A stretch of 64,000 nt of DNA, from positions 276,001 to 340,000 of the forward strand of contig NZ_CP034346.1 in NCBI RefSeq assembly GCF_003991425.1, read 5' to 3'. The DNA comes from Paenibacillus lutimineralis. GTDB lineage: Bacteria > Bacillota > Bacilli > Paenibacillales > Paenibacillaceae. The first letter of the stretch is position 1, and each line of letters begins with the position of its first letter. Below are positions 16,510 to 25,225 of the stretch, piece after piece. The notes beneath the pieces are model-generated. The model searched no databases. It saw only the letters and a list, made by a program, of their open reading frames with translations, and was not told where the DNA came from. The translations under genes were made by a program, and so were the position numbers.

Positions 16510-16755
16510 CACAAGTTGATGTGCATAATGCACTGGTTGTAAAGTAACCAACTTATAAAATTTGAGCTTTTAACTCAATCAATAAGGCAACGCTAGGTTG
16601 CCGATCGGCATTTGACCCGGCTGTCCGTATGGCCTTAACTCCCCGGGAAAGGAAGTGGTCAAAAAATTATCTGCTTGGAAAGACTCGCAAAATATATTGA
16701 ATACCGACTTTCCAAATTGCTCTTTTATATTAGCAGGAGTTTATTCATTCGGCAA
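16510..16755 (-). ncRNA. Highly structured intergenic element, candidate small RNA or leader aptamer
   Basis: Minus strand: a promoter-like TTGCCG (16755-16750), 17-nt spacer, TAATAT (16732-16727), then in order a TTGGAAAG/CTTTCCAA hairpin (16715-16675), a TTTGACC/GGTCAAA stem (16663-16611) enclosing CCGGG pairs, GGCAAC/GTTGCC (16602-16586), TTGAG/CTCAA (16578-16562) and a three-way junction AAGTTG/CAACTT (16554-16513) holding two further hairpins. I cannot match it to a riboswitch class. It could equally be a MITE-like relic. Confidence 0.4.
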
Positions 16756-16888
16756 TATAAATTTTAAATTTTATTTACAGGTATTTTGTGGGCCTGTTTC
16801 ATAAGACATTACTGAGAATGGACAAACAGCCTAGCATCGTTAATGAAGTATATGCCAGTAAACGCTGGAGCCAGCTGAAGAGAAGTGT

Positions 16889-17078
16889 CTCTAACGAAAC
16901 TACAGATCGCTATTTCTACAAAAACGATACTTGTTTAAATCTAACGAAACACCATAACGTTATTTGGAGGAAAAACAAGCTAAAGGTCACTATTTTGCTT
17001 AAATAGCGATACCCTGTTTCGTTAAAATTTGAGACTGCTCTTTTTAGCGCAAATAACGATACCACGTTTCGTTAGACA
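16889..17078. repeat. Cluster of inverted repeats, type TCTAACGAAAC
   Basis: Four units of TCTAACGAAAC-N5-ATCGYTATTTG: direct at about 16890 and 16940, inverted at about 17001-17025 and 17050-17075. They lie upstream of the erythromycin-esterase-like gene. The remainder of 16756-17246 holds no recognisable gene. Confidence 0.75.
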
Positions 17079-17246
17079 TTACTCGAGCGAGCGGCTTGCT
17101 TCTCCCATCGAGTCCTGCTGAGTAACATCGATATCGATTTTTGGCATGCCATCGCATCTTTATAAATTCCTTAGAAATTGTTGTTACGATGACCTGGAAG
17201 GTTGATACGAGAACAATTCAATGGATTTTATAGGGAGGAAAAAACA

Positions 17247-18605
17247 ATGAAAGCAAGCAAACGATTTACAGGTATCGTGGCAGCGGGACTGGCCTTGACG
17301 ATGCTGTTGTCGCCGATAAGCGCCTCTGCGGCCGGGCAGGAGGATACGGGATTTAAGGACAATTTTCGCGAGATAAAATCAACAGCGTCAGAGGATTATA
17401 CGGACTTGGAGTTTCTTAAGCCGCTATTGAAGGATAAGACTGTCGTAAGCCTGGGCGAGAACTTCCACCGCGTTGCGGAATACAGCAGCATGAAGACGAG
17501 ACTGATTAAGTACTTGCATGAAGAGCTTGATTTTGACGTCGTTATGTTCGAGTCAGGGCTGGGCGATTCCTTCATGGCTTATGAGAATGCGGATGTTCTA
17601 CCCGCCAAAGGAATGATGGAAGGATCTATCTTCCCGATCTGGCACTCCAAGGAGACACTGGAGCTGTTCGATTATATCAAGCAGCAGAAGAATACAGAAG
17701 ATCCCCTGTATCTTGCAGGATATGATATGCAGTTCACATCAGGTTACTTAACTCAGTTTATTGCCGGTTGGCTTGCCAAGGTAGATGAGAAGCAAGGTAA
17801 GGATTACTTCAATTTCGAAATGCAGGCGATGACTGACTTCTACGCGGTGATCAACCAATATGGTCTTGACTTCGACAACAATCCTCAAGCCAAGCAGGAC
17901 ATCCAGAAAGTATTGAATGAATATGAACCGAAATATAGAGCCCTCATTCAATTCATCCAAGACAACAAAGAGCAGCTTGCAGCCGCATTTCCGCAAAATG
18001 AAAAAATGGTCGATATTGCCCTGAAAACATTGGAGGGTCGGATTAGCTTTATCAAAATGGGACTGTACGGCACGAAGGAGAGCTATGAATTCAGAGATCG
18101 CATCATGGCCGATAATGTCGAGTGGCTGATGCAGGTGATGTACCCGGGTAAGAAGGTAATTCTATGGGCGCATAACGATCATCTGGCCAAGAATACGTCA
18201 GGAATGATGACGAAGGAGCAGGGCAAATGGATCCACAGCTTCACCAGCATGGGAGAACTGCTTCATAAGAAGTTTAAGGACAAGGGATATGTGATTGGCT
18301 TCTATATGAATAGCGGAAGAGCGAGCACGATCACGACGCAGCAGCTCTTCGATATTCAGCCGATGCCGAAGGGCAGCCTAGAGCAGATCGTAATGAGCAG
18401 CGGTTATAAGATTGCCTTCGCTGATCTGTCTCAGCATAAGACGCCGAACAAGAGCAACTCCTGGATGTTCAGGATGAACTATGCGGCTGAGGATGGAATG
18501 ACCTCCGAGATCATAGCCCCGAACGCAATGAGATTTATCCCGAGAGAACAGTATGATGGCATTATCGTCTTCGATGAAGTAAAGGAGCCGACAACGGAGT
18601 ATTAA
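17247..18605 (+). CDS. Secreted erythromycin-esterase family protein
   Basis: 452 residues from ATG 17247, which follows GGGAGGAAAAAA; the frame extends 15 codons upstream but the signal peptide starts at MKASKRFTGIVAAG and ends near SASAAG. The family core is visible: VVSLGENFHRVAEY (metal/catalytic Glu-His), VVMFESGLGDSFMAY, LAGYDMQFTSG and ILWAHNDHLAKN. Known members Ere hydrolyse macrolide lactones, but many family members, including secreted ones, have no proven macrolide activity and the substrate here is unknown. A terminator follows at 18614, so it is a single-gene unit. Confidence 0.85.
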   Translation: MKASKRFTGIVAAGLALTMLLSPISASAAGQEDTGFKDNFREIKSTASEDYTDLEFLKPLLKDKTVVSLGENFHRVAEYSSMKTRLIKYLHEELDFDVVMFESGLGDSFMAYENADVLPAKGMMEGSIFPIWHSKETLELFDYIKQQKNTEDPLYLAGYDMQFTSGYLTQFIAGWLAKVDEKQGKDYFNFEMQAMTDFYAVINQYGLDFDNNPQAKQDIQKVLNEYEPKYRALIQFIQDNKEQLAAAFPQNEKMVDIALKTLEGRISFIKMGLYGTKESYEFRDRIMADNVEWLMQVMYPGKKVILWAHNDHLAKNTSGMMTKEQGKWIHSFTSMGELLHKKFKDKGYVIGFYMNSGRASTITTQQLFDIQPMPKGSLEQIVMSSGYKIAFADLSQHKTPNKSNSWMFRMNYAAEDGMTSEIIAPNAMRFIPREQYDGIIVFDEVKEPTTEY

Positions 18606-18613
18606 AAGTATTT

Positions 18614-18657
18614 TCCCCCCTGAAGTGGCAGCGATGTTACATTTCAGGGGGATTTTT
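18614..18657 (+). terminator. Terminator of the erythromycin-esterase-like gene
   Basis: CCCCCTGAA / TTCAGGGGG stem followed by ATTTTT. Confidence 0.85.
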
Positions 18658-18711
18658 GACGTGTGAACATGTACAATAAACGGGATAGAAGTTGAAAGGA
18701 TATCTACGAAA

Positions 18712-19404
18712 ATGAGAGAAAAGATTCTGATTGCCGACGATGAGCGGGAAATTGTAGAGTTCATGCGCGACGCGCTGGAGGACGAAGGCTATGATGTGCG
18801 GATCGCATATGACGGCAGCCAGGTGCTGGACCGGCTTGAAGACCATGAGCAGCTTGATCTGATCATTCTTGATATTATGATGCCCCATCTGGATGGTCTT
18901 GAGGTGTGCCAAGTGATTAGGGATCGGGTATCTTGCCCGATTCTATTCTTAAGCGCACGATCTGCCGAAGCGGATCGCATCCGGGGACTGGCTGTTGGGG
19001 GGGACGATTATATCGTTAAGCCCTTTAGTATGCAGGAGCTGAAGGCGAGAATCAGGGCGCATCTTCGCCGCGAGCAACGGGTTCACTTGGGCCGTCAGCC
19101 GAAGCTGTTGCATCACAGACACCTGACTATTGATCTGGACAGTCTGCAATTATTTTATAAGAACATCCCTATCCCTCTAACCAGCCGGGAATTCGAATTG
19201 TTCCAGCTTCTCTTCATGCATCCGAACCAAGTATTCTCCCGCGAGCAGATGTATGAGAAGATTTGGGGTTATGATGCCGAGGGAGACTCGGCTACAGTGA
19301 CAGAGCATATCAAGAACATTCGTGCGAAGTTGGCGGTGGCTGCCCCTGAGCAGACATTTGTGACGACGGTATGGGGGGTAGGATACAAATTCAACAGACA
19401 GTAA
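18712..19404 (+). CDS. OmpR-family response regulator
   Basis: 230 residues. Receiver domain 1-120 with acidic pocket DDE (9-11), phospho-acceptor Asp54 in IILDIMMP and conserved Lys in DDYIVKPFS; winged-helix output domain 130-230 with LTSREFELFQLL and the recognition helix DSATVTEHIKNIRAKL. Ribosome site AAAGGATAT before ATG 18712. The partner kinase gene overlaps its 3' end by 34 bp. Signal and regulon are not evident; the erythromycin-esterase-like gene upstream is separated by a terminator. Confidence 0.93.
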   Translation: MREKILIADDEREIVEFMRDALEDEGYDVRIAYDGSQVLDRLEDHEQLDLIILDIMMPHLDGLEVCQVIRDRVSCPILFLSARSAEADRIRGLAVGGDDYIVKPFSMQELKARIRAHLRREQRVHLGRQPKLLHHRHLTIDLDSLQLFYKNIPIPLTSREFELFQLLFMHPNQVFSREQMYEKIWGYDAEGDSATVTEHIKNIRAKLAVAAPEQTFVTTVWGVGYKFNRQ

Positions 19405-20855
19405 AGACGAGTAGAAGGTCGTTGCGCAGACAGTTTATGAGTGCGTTTGTGCTTGTCCTATTTTTTAGCTTCCTAAGCTCGCTGGTGGTATGGGGGGTTA
19501 CACTTTATTTTCTGATTAATCAGACGGGTAAGGGAGTTCTTCCAGCCAATCATTACGAGCGGCAAATTCCGCAGATTCTAAAATATGCGGCCAAGCAGCA
19601 GGATGCCTTGTTATCTCCTCAGATGCAGGATGAACTGGAGAAAGTGATTCCACTTCAGGGTATCCAATATCAAGTTATCGACCTCGAGGGGAGGATTGTC
19701 TACGGATGGAAGGGAGAGAGCTACGTCAACGGTCCGGAGGACTTGATCGGGAAGCTGAACAGGACAGATAGTTATAGTGGCAAATTTGTTAAGTTCAATC
19801 CTATTCTTGATGCACAGCAACGGCTGAAGGGGATGCTCTTGCTCCGCTACAGTCTTAATGTGACTGTTAATAATCCTAGGAATGGGATGCTCGTTAGTCT
19901 CCTATTTGGCAGCCTGATTGCCCCATTTGTATTTATTATTCTGTTCTCTGCGATCTTCGCCAGGAGACTAGGCAAGCGGCTCGAACCGTCGATAACCCGG
20001 ATTATTGGGGGAGCGCGGCGAATTCAGCAGAATGATCTTAATTTCTCTGTCGCTGGAGAGGGCGGATCGAAGGAATTGACCGAGCTCTCGAATGCTTTTG
20101 AAGAGATGCGCAGTGCGCTGGAGCAGTCCTTGAAGCGCGAATGGCGATTGGAGCAGGAGAGACGCGATATGATCTCGGCGATTGCCCATGATCTGCGGAC
20201 TCCGCTGACGATTATCCAGGGACATGCCGATAACCTGATCGAGAATGGTACACGCCATCCCGAGCGGCTGGAGCGGTATCTACTAACCATTCGGAACAGT
20301 ACCCAGCGCGCCGATAAAATGCTGACCGAGCTGCTGTTCCTGAATCGGATCGACACGCCTGACTTCATCCTGCAGTATATGCCGACGGATTTAGCCGCCT
20401 TCTGTGAACGGAAGAGACTAGAGTTCGACCTATTATGCCAGGAGAAAGGGGCCACGTTTCAGTACTCACGCGAACAGTGGCATCGTCATGCAGAGCATAT
20501 GCTTCTCCTTGATACTGCAAGACTGGAGCAAGTTCTCGATAACGTGATTACGAACGGATTGAGATTTACACCAATGGGTGGAGAAATAGAATGGACGATC
20601 TCTGTAAATGAGCAGCATATTATTTTCGAAGTGAAGGATACGGGGCCGGGTTTCAGCGAGCAAGATCTACGCCTCATGTTCGATAGATTCTATTCCGGGG
20701 ATACCTCCAGATCTCAGGATCAGGGGCACTCCGGACTGGGACTGTACACAGCGAAGCTGCTAGTGGAGAAACACGGCGGAAGGATCGAAGCCGAGAATCG
20801 TGTCCAAGGCGGTGCAGGGGTAAGAATTACTATACCCTATGAGTGTGCTCCATAG
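19371..20855 (+). CDS. Sensor histidine kinase
   Basis: 494 residues if read from ATG 19371; later starts (ATG 19437) are possible and would still keep the first helix. Membrane helices at about 25-50 and 172-195 enclose a 120-residue extracellular sensor region; HAMP 197-250; H-box IAHDLRTPLTII with His273; ATPase domain with N-box VITNGLRFTP, G1 DTGPGF and G2 GHSGLGLYTAK. Autophosphorylates and passes the phosphate to the response regulator encoded by the overlapping upstream gene. The input signal is unknown. Confidence 0.93.
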   Translation: MGGRIQIQQTVKTSRRSLRRQFMSAFVLVLFFSFLSSLVVWGVTLYFLINQTGKGVLPANHYERQIPQILKYAAKQQDALLSPQMQDELEKVIPLQGIQYQVIDLEGRIVYGWKGESYVNGPEDLIGKLNRTDSYSGKFVKFNPILDAQQRLKGMLLLRYSLNVTVNNPRNGMLVSLLFGSLIAPFVFIILFSAIFARRLGKRLEPSITRIIGGARRIQQNDLNFSVAGEGGSKELTELSNAFEEMRSALEQSLKREWRLEQERRDMISAIAHDLRTPLTIIQGHADNLIENGTRHPERLERYLLTIRNSTQRADKMLTELLFLNRIDTPDFILQYMPTDLAAFCERKRLEFDLLCQEKGATFQYSREQWHRHAEHMLLLDTARLEQVLDNVITNGLRFTPMGGEIEWTISVNEQHIIFEVKDTGPGFSEQDLRLMFDRFYSGDTSRSQDQGHSGLGLYTAKLLVEKHGGRIEAENRVQGGAGVRITIPYECAP

Positions 20856-20870
20856 TGTTCATATAAAGAT

Positions 20871-20899
20871 AAGAGCCACCAGAATCCGGTGGCTCTTTG
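20871..20899. terminator. Terminator between histidine kinase and TMEM175 genes
   Basis: AAGAGCCACC / GGTGGCTCTT stem, 7-nt loop, T tract; usable by both convergent genes. Confidence 0.85.
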
Positions 20900-20933
20900 G
20901 CTATCACTCAGCTGTTATATGTGGTCCTGCCTG

Positions 20934-21509
20934 TTACTTCTCTCTCAGGAACTCTTCGATTCGTCTATCGGGCAAGAACCAGATGATAGCAACGAGGACG
21001 ATGAAGAAACCAGATACCCACGGGCTTATATAAGCAGTTAACACCGTTAGAAGGTAAAGGATCGGCGAGAGCTTCGCCTTCCAGCTCCTTCCTATAGTGT
21101 GGAAATGGGAGTCCCTTGGGTGTTGGTTAATAATCGATCGTTGTAGTAACCAGTATGACATAGATGCCAGGGTAAGGATGATGCCATACAAGGCCATCGG
21201 AGTCGGAGCAAAGTGGCTCTCTCCCATCCAGGCGGTGGTGAATGGAACCAGGGACAGCCAGAAGAGCAGCAGCAGATTGAGCCACATCAGCCGACCGTTC
21301 ATCGTTCGAACCATATGCAGCAGATGGTGATGATTGTTCCAGTAAATACCGACGTATACGAAGCTGAAAATGTAACTGAGAACCTTTGGAAAAAGATAGA
21401 CTAAGGATTTCCAATCATGGCCTTCAGGCAACTTGAATTCCAGCACCATAATGGTAATGATAATAGCCAGTACTCCGTCACTGAAGGCTTCCATCCGGTT
21501 TGATTTCAC
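20934..21509 (-). CDS. TMEM175-family (DUF1211) potassium channel-like protein
   Basis: About 191 residues from GTG 21509 (GAGGG site 6 nt upstream; a TTG lies one codon before). Five to six membrane segments; the family hallmark FSDGVLAIIITIMVLE in helix 1 (Phe-Ser-Asp), which in TMEM175 channels lines a K+-permeable pore. Bacterial members are tetrameric single-repeat channels. It is followed on the same strand only by the terminator; upstream lies the DeoR regulator on the same strand, not obviously co-transcribed. Confidence 0.85.
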   Translation of the reverse strand: MKSNRMEAFSDGVLAIIITIMVLEFKLPEGHDWKSLVYLFPKVLSYIFSFVYVGIYWNNHHHLLHMVRTMNGRLMWLNLLLLFWLSLVPFTTAWMGESHFAPTPMALYGIILTLASMSYWLLQRSIINQHPRDSHFHTIGRSWKAKLSPILYLLTVLTAYISPWVSGFFIVLVAIIWFLPDRRIEEFLREK

Positions 21510-21605
21510 CAAGATCCCTCGTTTCCGCTGCGTGTGTTATTTTCCTTATAATAATATTTCTTGAGCGACATTAATACATGCATAATACTCAGGATTAGGA
21601 GATAT

Positions 21606-22367
21606 TCATGCTTCCGCAATCACCAATTTGGTGTCGGTCTTCTTGAACTTCGCTTGATAGCTGCGGTCAACATTCGCATCCGTCACGATGGTGTCGATTC
21701 GCTCCAGCGGTGCGATGGAGACCATGACATCTTTACCGAATTTGGTACTATCTGCGGCGACGTATACCTCACTGGCGAGTTCAATCATCTTCTTGCGTGT
21801 GATGGCCTCTTCCATGTTGTAATCCGAGATTCCTCTCTCCATGGTGATGCCGCTGCAGCAGATGAACGCCTTGCGGATATTCAACTCGTGAAAATTGAAG
21901 ATATAGTCATAGGCCACCACGGACTGCTCTTCTTTTCGAATTTTTCCTCCAATAATAATAAGATCCACTTCACTATGGACAAGCTCCTGGATGACCGGGA
22001 TGGAGCTCGTGATTACCGTGAGCTTCTTTCTATGTTTCATGTACTTGGCAATTTGATAAGTCGTGGACCCGCTATCAATGTAGATACAGTCGCCATCCTC
22101 AATGAATTCACAGCACTTGCGAGCAATCTGTTCCTTCTCCTCCAGATGATTGATCATCCGTTCCTCCATCGAGGATTCCCCGAACCGGCCCGCCAGCTTG
22201 ATGCCGCCGTATATTTTTTCAATCTTCCCCTGTCTGGTGAGTAGATTGATATCCCTTCTTAGGGTGTCGATAGATATATCCAGCTCCTCGGTCAGCTCAT
22301 TGATTTTGAGTACCTCTCTGACGGTTAACAGATCTAGCATTTTCTTTTGCCTTTCTAATGGCAGCAT
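21606..22367 (-). CDS. DeoR-family transcriptional regulator
   Basis: 253 residues. N-terminal winged helix (LPLERQKKMLDLLTVREVLKI, DISIDTLRRDINLL, motif GKIEKIYGG) and a C-terminal DeoR effector domain of the sugar-phosphate-binding type (IYIDSGSTTYQIA, GGKIRKEEQS, AADSTKFG). Divergent from the 2-aminoethylphosphonate operon 0.4 kb away, so it most likely controls that operon in response to a phosphorylated or phosphonate metabolite. AGGTGA ribosome site four bases before ATG 22367. The target is inferred from position only. Confidence 0.85.
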   Translation of the reverse strand: MLPLERQKKMLDLLTVREVLKINELTEELDISIDTLRRDINLLTRQGKIEKIYGGIKLAGRFGESSMEERMINHLEEKEQIARKCCEFIEDGDCIYIDSGSTTYQIAKYMKHRKKLTVITSSIPVIQELVHSEVDLIIIGGKIRKEEQSVVAYDYIFNFHELNIRKAFICCSGITMERGISDYNMEEAITRKKMIELASEVYVAADSTKFGKDVMVSIAPLERIDTIVTDANVDRSYQAKFKKTDTKLVIAEA

Positions 22368-22392
22368 CTTCTCACCTGCTAAATACAGATTT

Positions 22393-22555
22393 TTACGCTT
22401 TTGATCACGAAGTGAACCAGTGGAGCTAATTCGACATCGAATCTTGAATTCACCCGGGCCTTCCGGTGCTCACGTACAAACTACGTACGCTGCGCTCCTC
22501 AGTCCCTAGCTTCATCCAATTTTCTCGGTGCTGAAAACCGGCCTTTTTGAGCACG
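22393..22555. repeat. Interspersed intergenic repeat with TTTGATCACGAAGT end
   Basis: A block from TTTTGATCACGAAGTGAA to GCTGAAAACCGGCCTTTTTG without coding features. A short partial copy, TTTAAAAAGTCCGGCTTTGATCACGAAGTAA, is at about 4790-4820 between cstR and the membrane rhodanese, which marks this as a dispersed genomic repeat. Copies elsewhere in the genome are expected but cannot be checked here. Confidence 0.5.
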
Positions 22556-22653
22556 CATTAGTATTAGAACAATTTCAGTGTATCGGCTACCTATTCAAGA
22601 TTCAATAGAGTTTACAAAGATCGGCATGTTCATATACCTAATATGGGCTAAAG

Positions 22654-22692
22654 TTATGCAAAAGTGATGAATAAACTATGCAAGATTTACTC
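22654..22692 (+). promoter_or_regulatory. Direct repeats upstream of the phosphonate operon
   Basis: TATGCAAAAG (22655) and TATGCAAGAT (22677) are spaced exactly 22 bp, two helical turns, with ACATAG further on. Such a pair is a plausible DeoR-family operator for the divergent regulator. No clear -35/-10 pair is seen. Confidence 0.4.
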
Positions 22693-22766
22693 AAATTTTA
22701 CATAGTCGCTTATTCCGGATGACATACGGTTTCTATACTGGGATTGTGTTGAAGGAGGTGGGCGGC

Positions 22767-23525
22767 TTGCTGAAGCTGCAGAATATTAGCAAACAATTTG
22801 ACGGCAAAACAGTTCTTGATGACATCAGCTTCAAGATTGGCTCAGGTGAGATTATGTCGCTCCTCGGTCCAAGCGGAAGCGGGAAGACAACCCTGCTCCA
22901 TCTGATTCTTGGCCTGACAGGAGCTGACCGCGGAAGCATCGTCTTCAGTGAAGAGGATCTGACCCATGTGCCCATGAAGAAGCGCGGATTCAACATCGTG
23001 TTCCAGGACTACGCCCTGTTTCCGAACTTGAGTGCGTATGACAACATCGTATACGGTCTTCGCAATAAGAAAGGTACCGCAAGTGAACAAGAGGTTAAAG
23101 AGTATATCGATTTTCTTGAGTTGACTCCGCATTTGAATAAAAGAATAGGCGAGCTGTCCGGTGGACAGAAGCAACGGGTGGCCTTGGCAAGAACGTTGGT
23201 TACGAAGCCGAGAATCCTACTGCTGGATGAGCCGCTGAGCGCGCTGGATGGGGTCATTAAGGAATCTATCAAACAGCGAATTCAATCGATTGCTAGAGAA
23301 TTCAAGCTGACGACGATTATTGTAACGCATGATCCTGAGGAGGCCTTAACACTGTCTGACAAAATATTAATCATCAACCAGGGCAAAATCTCACAATTCG
23401 GATCACCGCAGCAGATCATCAATCAGCCAGACAATGAGTTCGTGAAGCAATTCATTATTAAGCAGTTACTGATCAAGAGGCAGAACATCTATAACCTGTT
23501 CGGTGAGATGTATGCACATGCATAG
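22767..23525 (+). CDS. ABC transporter ATPase, 2-aminoethylphosphonate uptake (PhnT type)
   Basis: 252 residues from TTG 22767, which has GAAGGAGGTGGG six bases upstream; the frame is open further up but lacks a ribosome site. Walker A GPSGSGKTT, Q-loop FQDYALFPNLSAYDNI, signature LSGGQKQR, Walker B LLLDEPLSALDG and H-loop THDPEEA. Import-type ATPase of the spermidine/phosphonate group. Its 3' end overlaps the permease gene. The substrate follows from phnW-phnX at the end of the same operon. Confidence 0.88.
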   Translation: MLKLQNISKQFDGKTVLDDISFKIGSGEIMSLLGPSGSGKTTLLHLILGLTGADRGSIVFSEEDLTHVPMKKRGFNIVFQDYALFPNLSAYDNIVYGLRNKKGTASEQEVKEYIDFLELTPHLNKRIGELSGGQKQRVALARTLVTKPRILLLDEPLSALDGVIKESIKQRIQSIAREFKLTTIIVTHDPEEALTLSDKILIINQGKISQFGSPQQIINQPDNEFVKQFIIKQLLIKRQNIYNLFGEMYAHA

Positions 23526-25134
23526 AGTCAAGCCCGAGATGCGGGCAGTCTTCATCCTGATTCTGCTGTTGTTCGCTGCGTTTCTGTTCTTACCGTTGAT
23601 CATATTATTGATTCGTTCCTTCGAGACCGATCAAGGAGTCTCTCTTGCGAATTATGTCTCAGTCTGGAAGGAGCAAGATATGCTCGGGGCAGCCTGGAAC
23701 AGTATCAAAGTTTCAGCTACGGCAGCGATAATTGCTACGGTTCTAGGTTTCATTCTAGCTTACTCGATTCACTGTACTAGAATATACAGCCCAATCAAGG
23801 GTGCGCTGCGAACGGCGATTATTCTGCCGATGCTACTGCCGACGATCACTTACGGCTTTGCCATTATGTACTCGTTCGGCAACCAGGGCTTGCTGACCAA
23901 GCTCTTTGGCAGAAACCTGTTCGAGATTTATGGCTTTAACGGCCTGCTGACAGGCTATGTCATTTATACACTGCCCTCGGCATTCCTGCTGATCCATAAC
24001 GCCTTCGGCTATATCGATAAGAAGTTCATTATTGTCTCTCGGCTGATGGGCGCTGGAACGGTGAGAAGCTTTGCCAACACGATTGTGCGGCCACTCGTTG
24101 GGGCGCTGGGCGGGGCGTTTGTACTCTCTTTTATTCTTAGCTTCACGGATTTCGGTATCCCGGCTTCAGTGGGAGGGACCTATCCGGTCATTGCTACCCA
24201 GCTCTATCAAGTCATGCTCGGCTCTATCCCAGACTTTAACCAGGGAGTGGTTATTGCTGTGCTGATGCTGATTCCAGCGGTGTTCGGGATCTGGCTGCTG
24301 AATTACCTGGAGCGGCTTAACTTCCATTATGACAAGATCAGCGACATCGAGCTGCCGAGACATCGCATTCGTGATACTGCATTGGGAGTGATCTCATGCG
24401 CGATTGTACTGGGATTGCTATCGATCTTCGCGATTATGTTCATCGCTCCGTTCTTGAACAGCTTCCCGTATGATCTTCACTTCACCTTCAAGCATGTCAG
24501 TGATGTGCTTACATCCCGTGACCTGACGGGAGTATATAGGAATTCGCTATGGGTGGCGCTGTTAACGTCCCTGTTCGGGACATTGGTTGCCTATGGGGCA
24601 GCGCTGCTAAATGTGCGGACTAAGCTGAAGGGAAGAGGAGCGACCGATATCGTGTCGATGATCACCAATACCGTGCCAGGCATGGTGCTTGGTATCTCGT
24701 ATCTGCTTCTATTCAACGGCAGCAGCTTGAAGGGAACGTTCACGATTATCGTACTATGCAATATCGTCCATCTGTTCACGACGCCATATCTTATGGCCAA
24801 GAACTCCTTATCCAAGATGAATCCTTCTTGGGAGACGACAGGAGAACTGCTGGGTGACAGTTGGTTCAAGACCGTATGCCGGGTCGTTCTACCGAACTCG
24901 ATCTCGACGGTACTCGAGATGTTCAGCTATTACTTCGTCAATTCGATGGTGACGATCAGCGGGATTATATTCCTCGTATCGGCCCAGACATCTGTCATGG
25001 CCAGCAAAATCAAAGAATTGCAGCACTTCGCCAAGTTTAACGAGATTTTTGTGCTGTCCCTGCTGATCTTCCTCACCAATCTAGTTATAAAGACCCTTTG
25101 CGATTGGATGCAGAGAAGAAGGGCGGTGTCCTGA
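23512..25134 (+). CDS. ABC transporter permease, two fused permease domains (2-AEP type)
   Basis: About 540 residues. Two copies of the importer permease domain in one chain: residues 60-260 with an EAA-like loop (IIVSRLMGAGTVRSFANTIV) and 340-535 with a second (WETTGELLGDSWFKTVCRVVLPNS). About twelve membrane helices. In phnSTUV systems the permeases are separate PhnU and PhnV; here they are fused. Start taken at ATG 23512, overlapping the ATPase stop; GTG 23503 is also in frame. Confidence 0.87.
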   Translation: MHMHRVKPEMRAVFILILLLFAAFLFLPLIILLIRSFETDQGVSLANYVSVWKEQDMLGAAWNSIKVSATAAIIATVLGFILAYSIHCTRIYSPIKGALRTAIILPMLLPTITYGFAIMYSFGNQGLLTKLFGRNLFEIYGFNGLLTGYVIYTLPSAFLLIHNAFGYIDKKFIIVSRLMGAGTVRSFANTIVRPLVGALGGAFVLSFILSFTDFGIPASVGGTYPVIATQLYQVMLGSIPDFNQGVVIAVLMLIPAVFGIWLLNYLERLNFHYDKISDIELPRHRIRDTALGVISCAIVLGLLSIFAIMFIAPFLNSFPYDLHFTFKHVSDVLTSRDLTGVYRNSLWVALLTSLFGTLVAYGAALLNVRTKLKGRGATDIVSMITNTVPGMVLGISYLLLFNGSSLKGTFTIIVLCNIVHLFTTPYLMAKNSLSKMNPSWETTGELLGDSWFKTVCRVVLPNSISTVLEMFSYYFVNSMVTISGIIFLVSAQTSVMASKIKELQHFAKFNEIFVLSLLIFLTNLVIKTLCDWMQRRRAVS

Positions 25135-25225
25135 TAAGCCCTATCTGAATATGGCAAGCCATGTAGTTGCAAATCGTTCTTCATATTCATCCATAAAAAC
25201 TATGAAAAGAGAGAGGGATTATACT

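Noticed and set aside
16580..16663. Possible ykkC (guanidine/ppGpp), c-di-GMP or SAM riboswitch
   Set aside because: A few short segments resemble conserved boxes but order and key nucleotides do not fit; left as an unexplained structured element.
21561..22244. 227-codon plus-strand open frame
   Set aside because: Shadow of the DeoR gene; not credible as protein.
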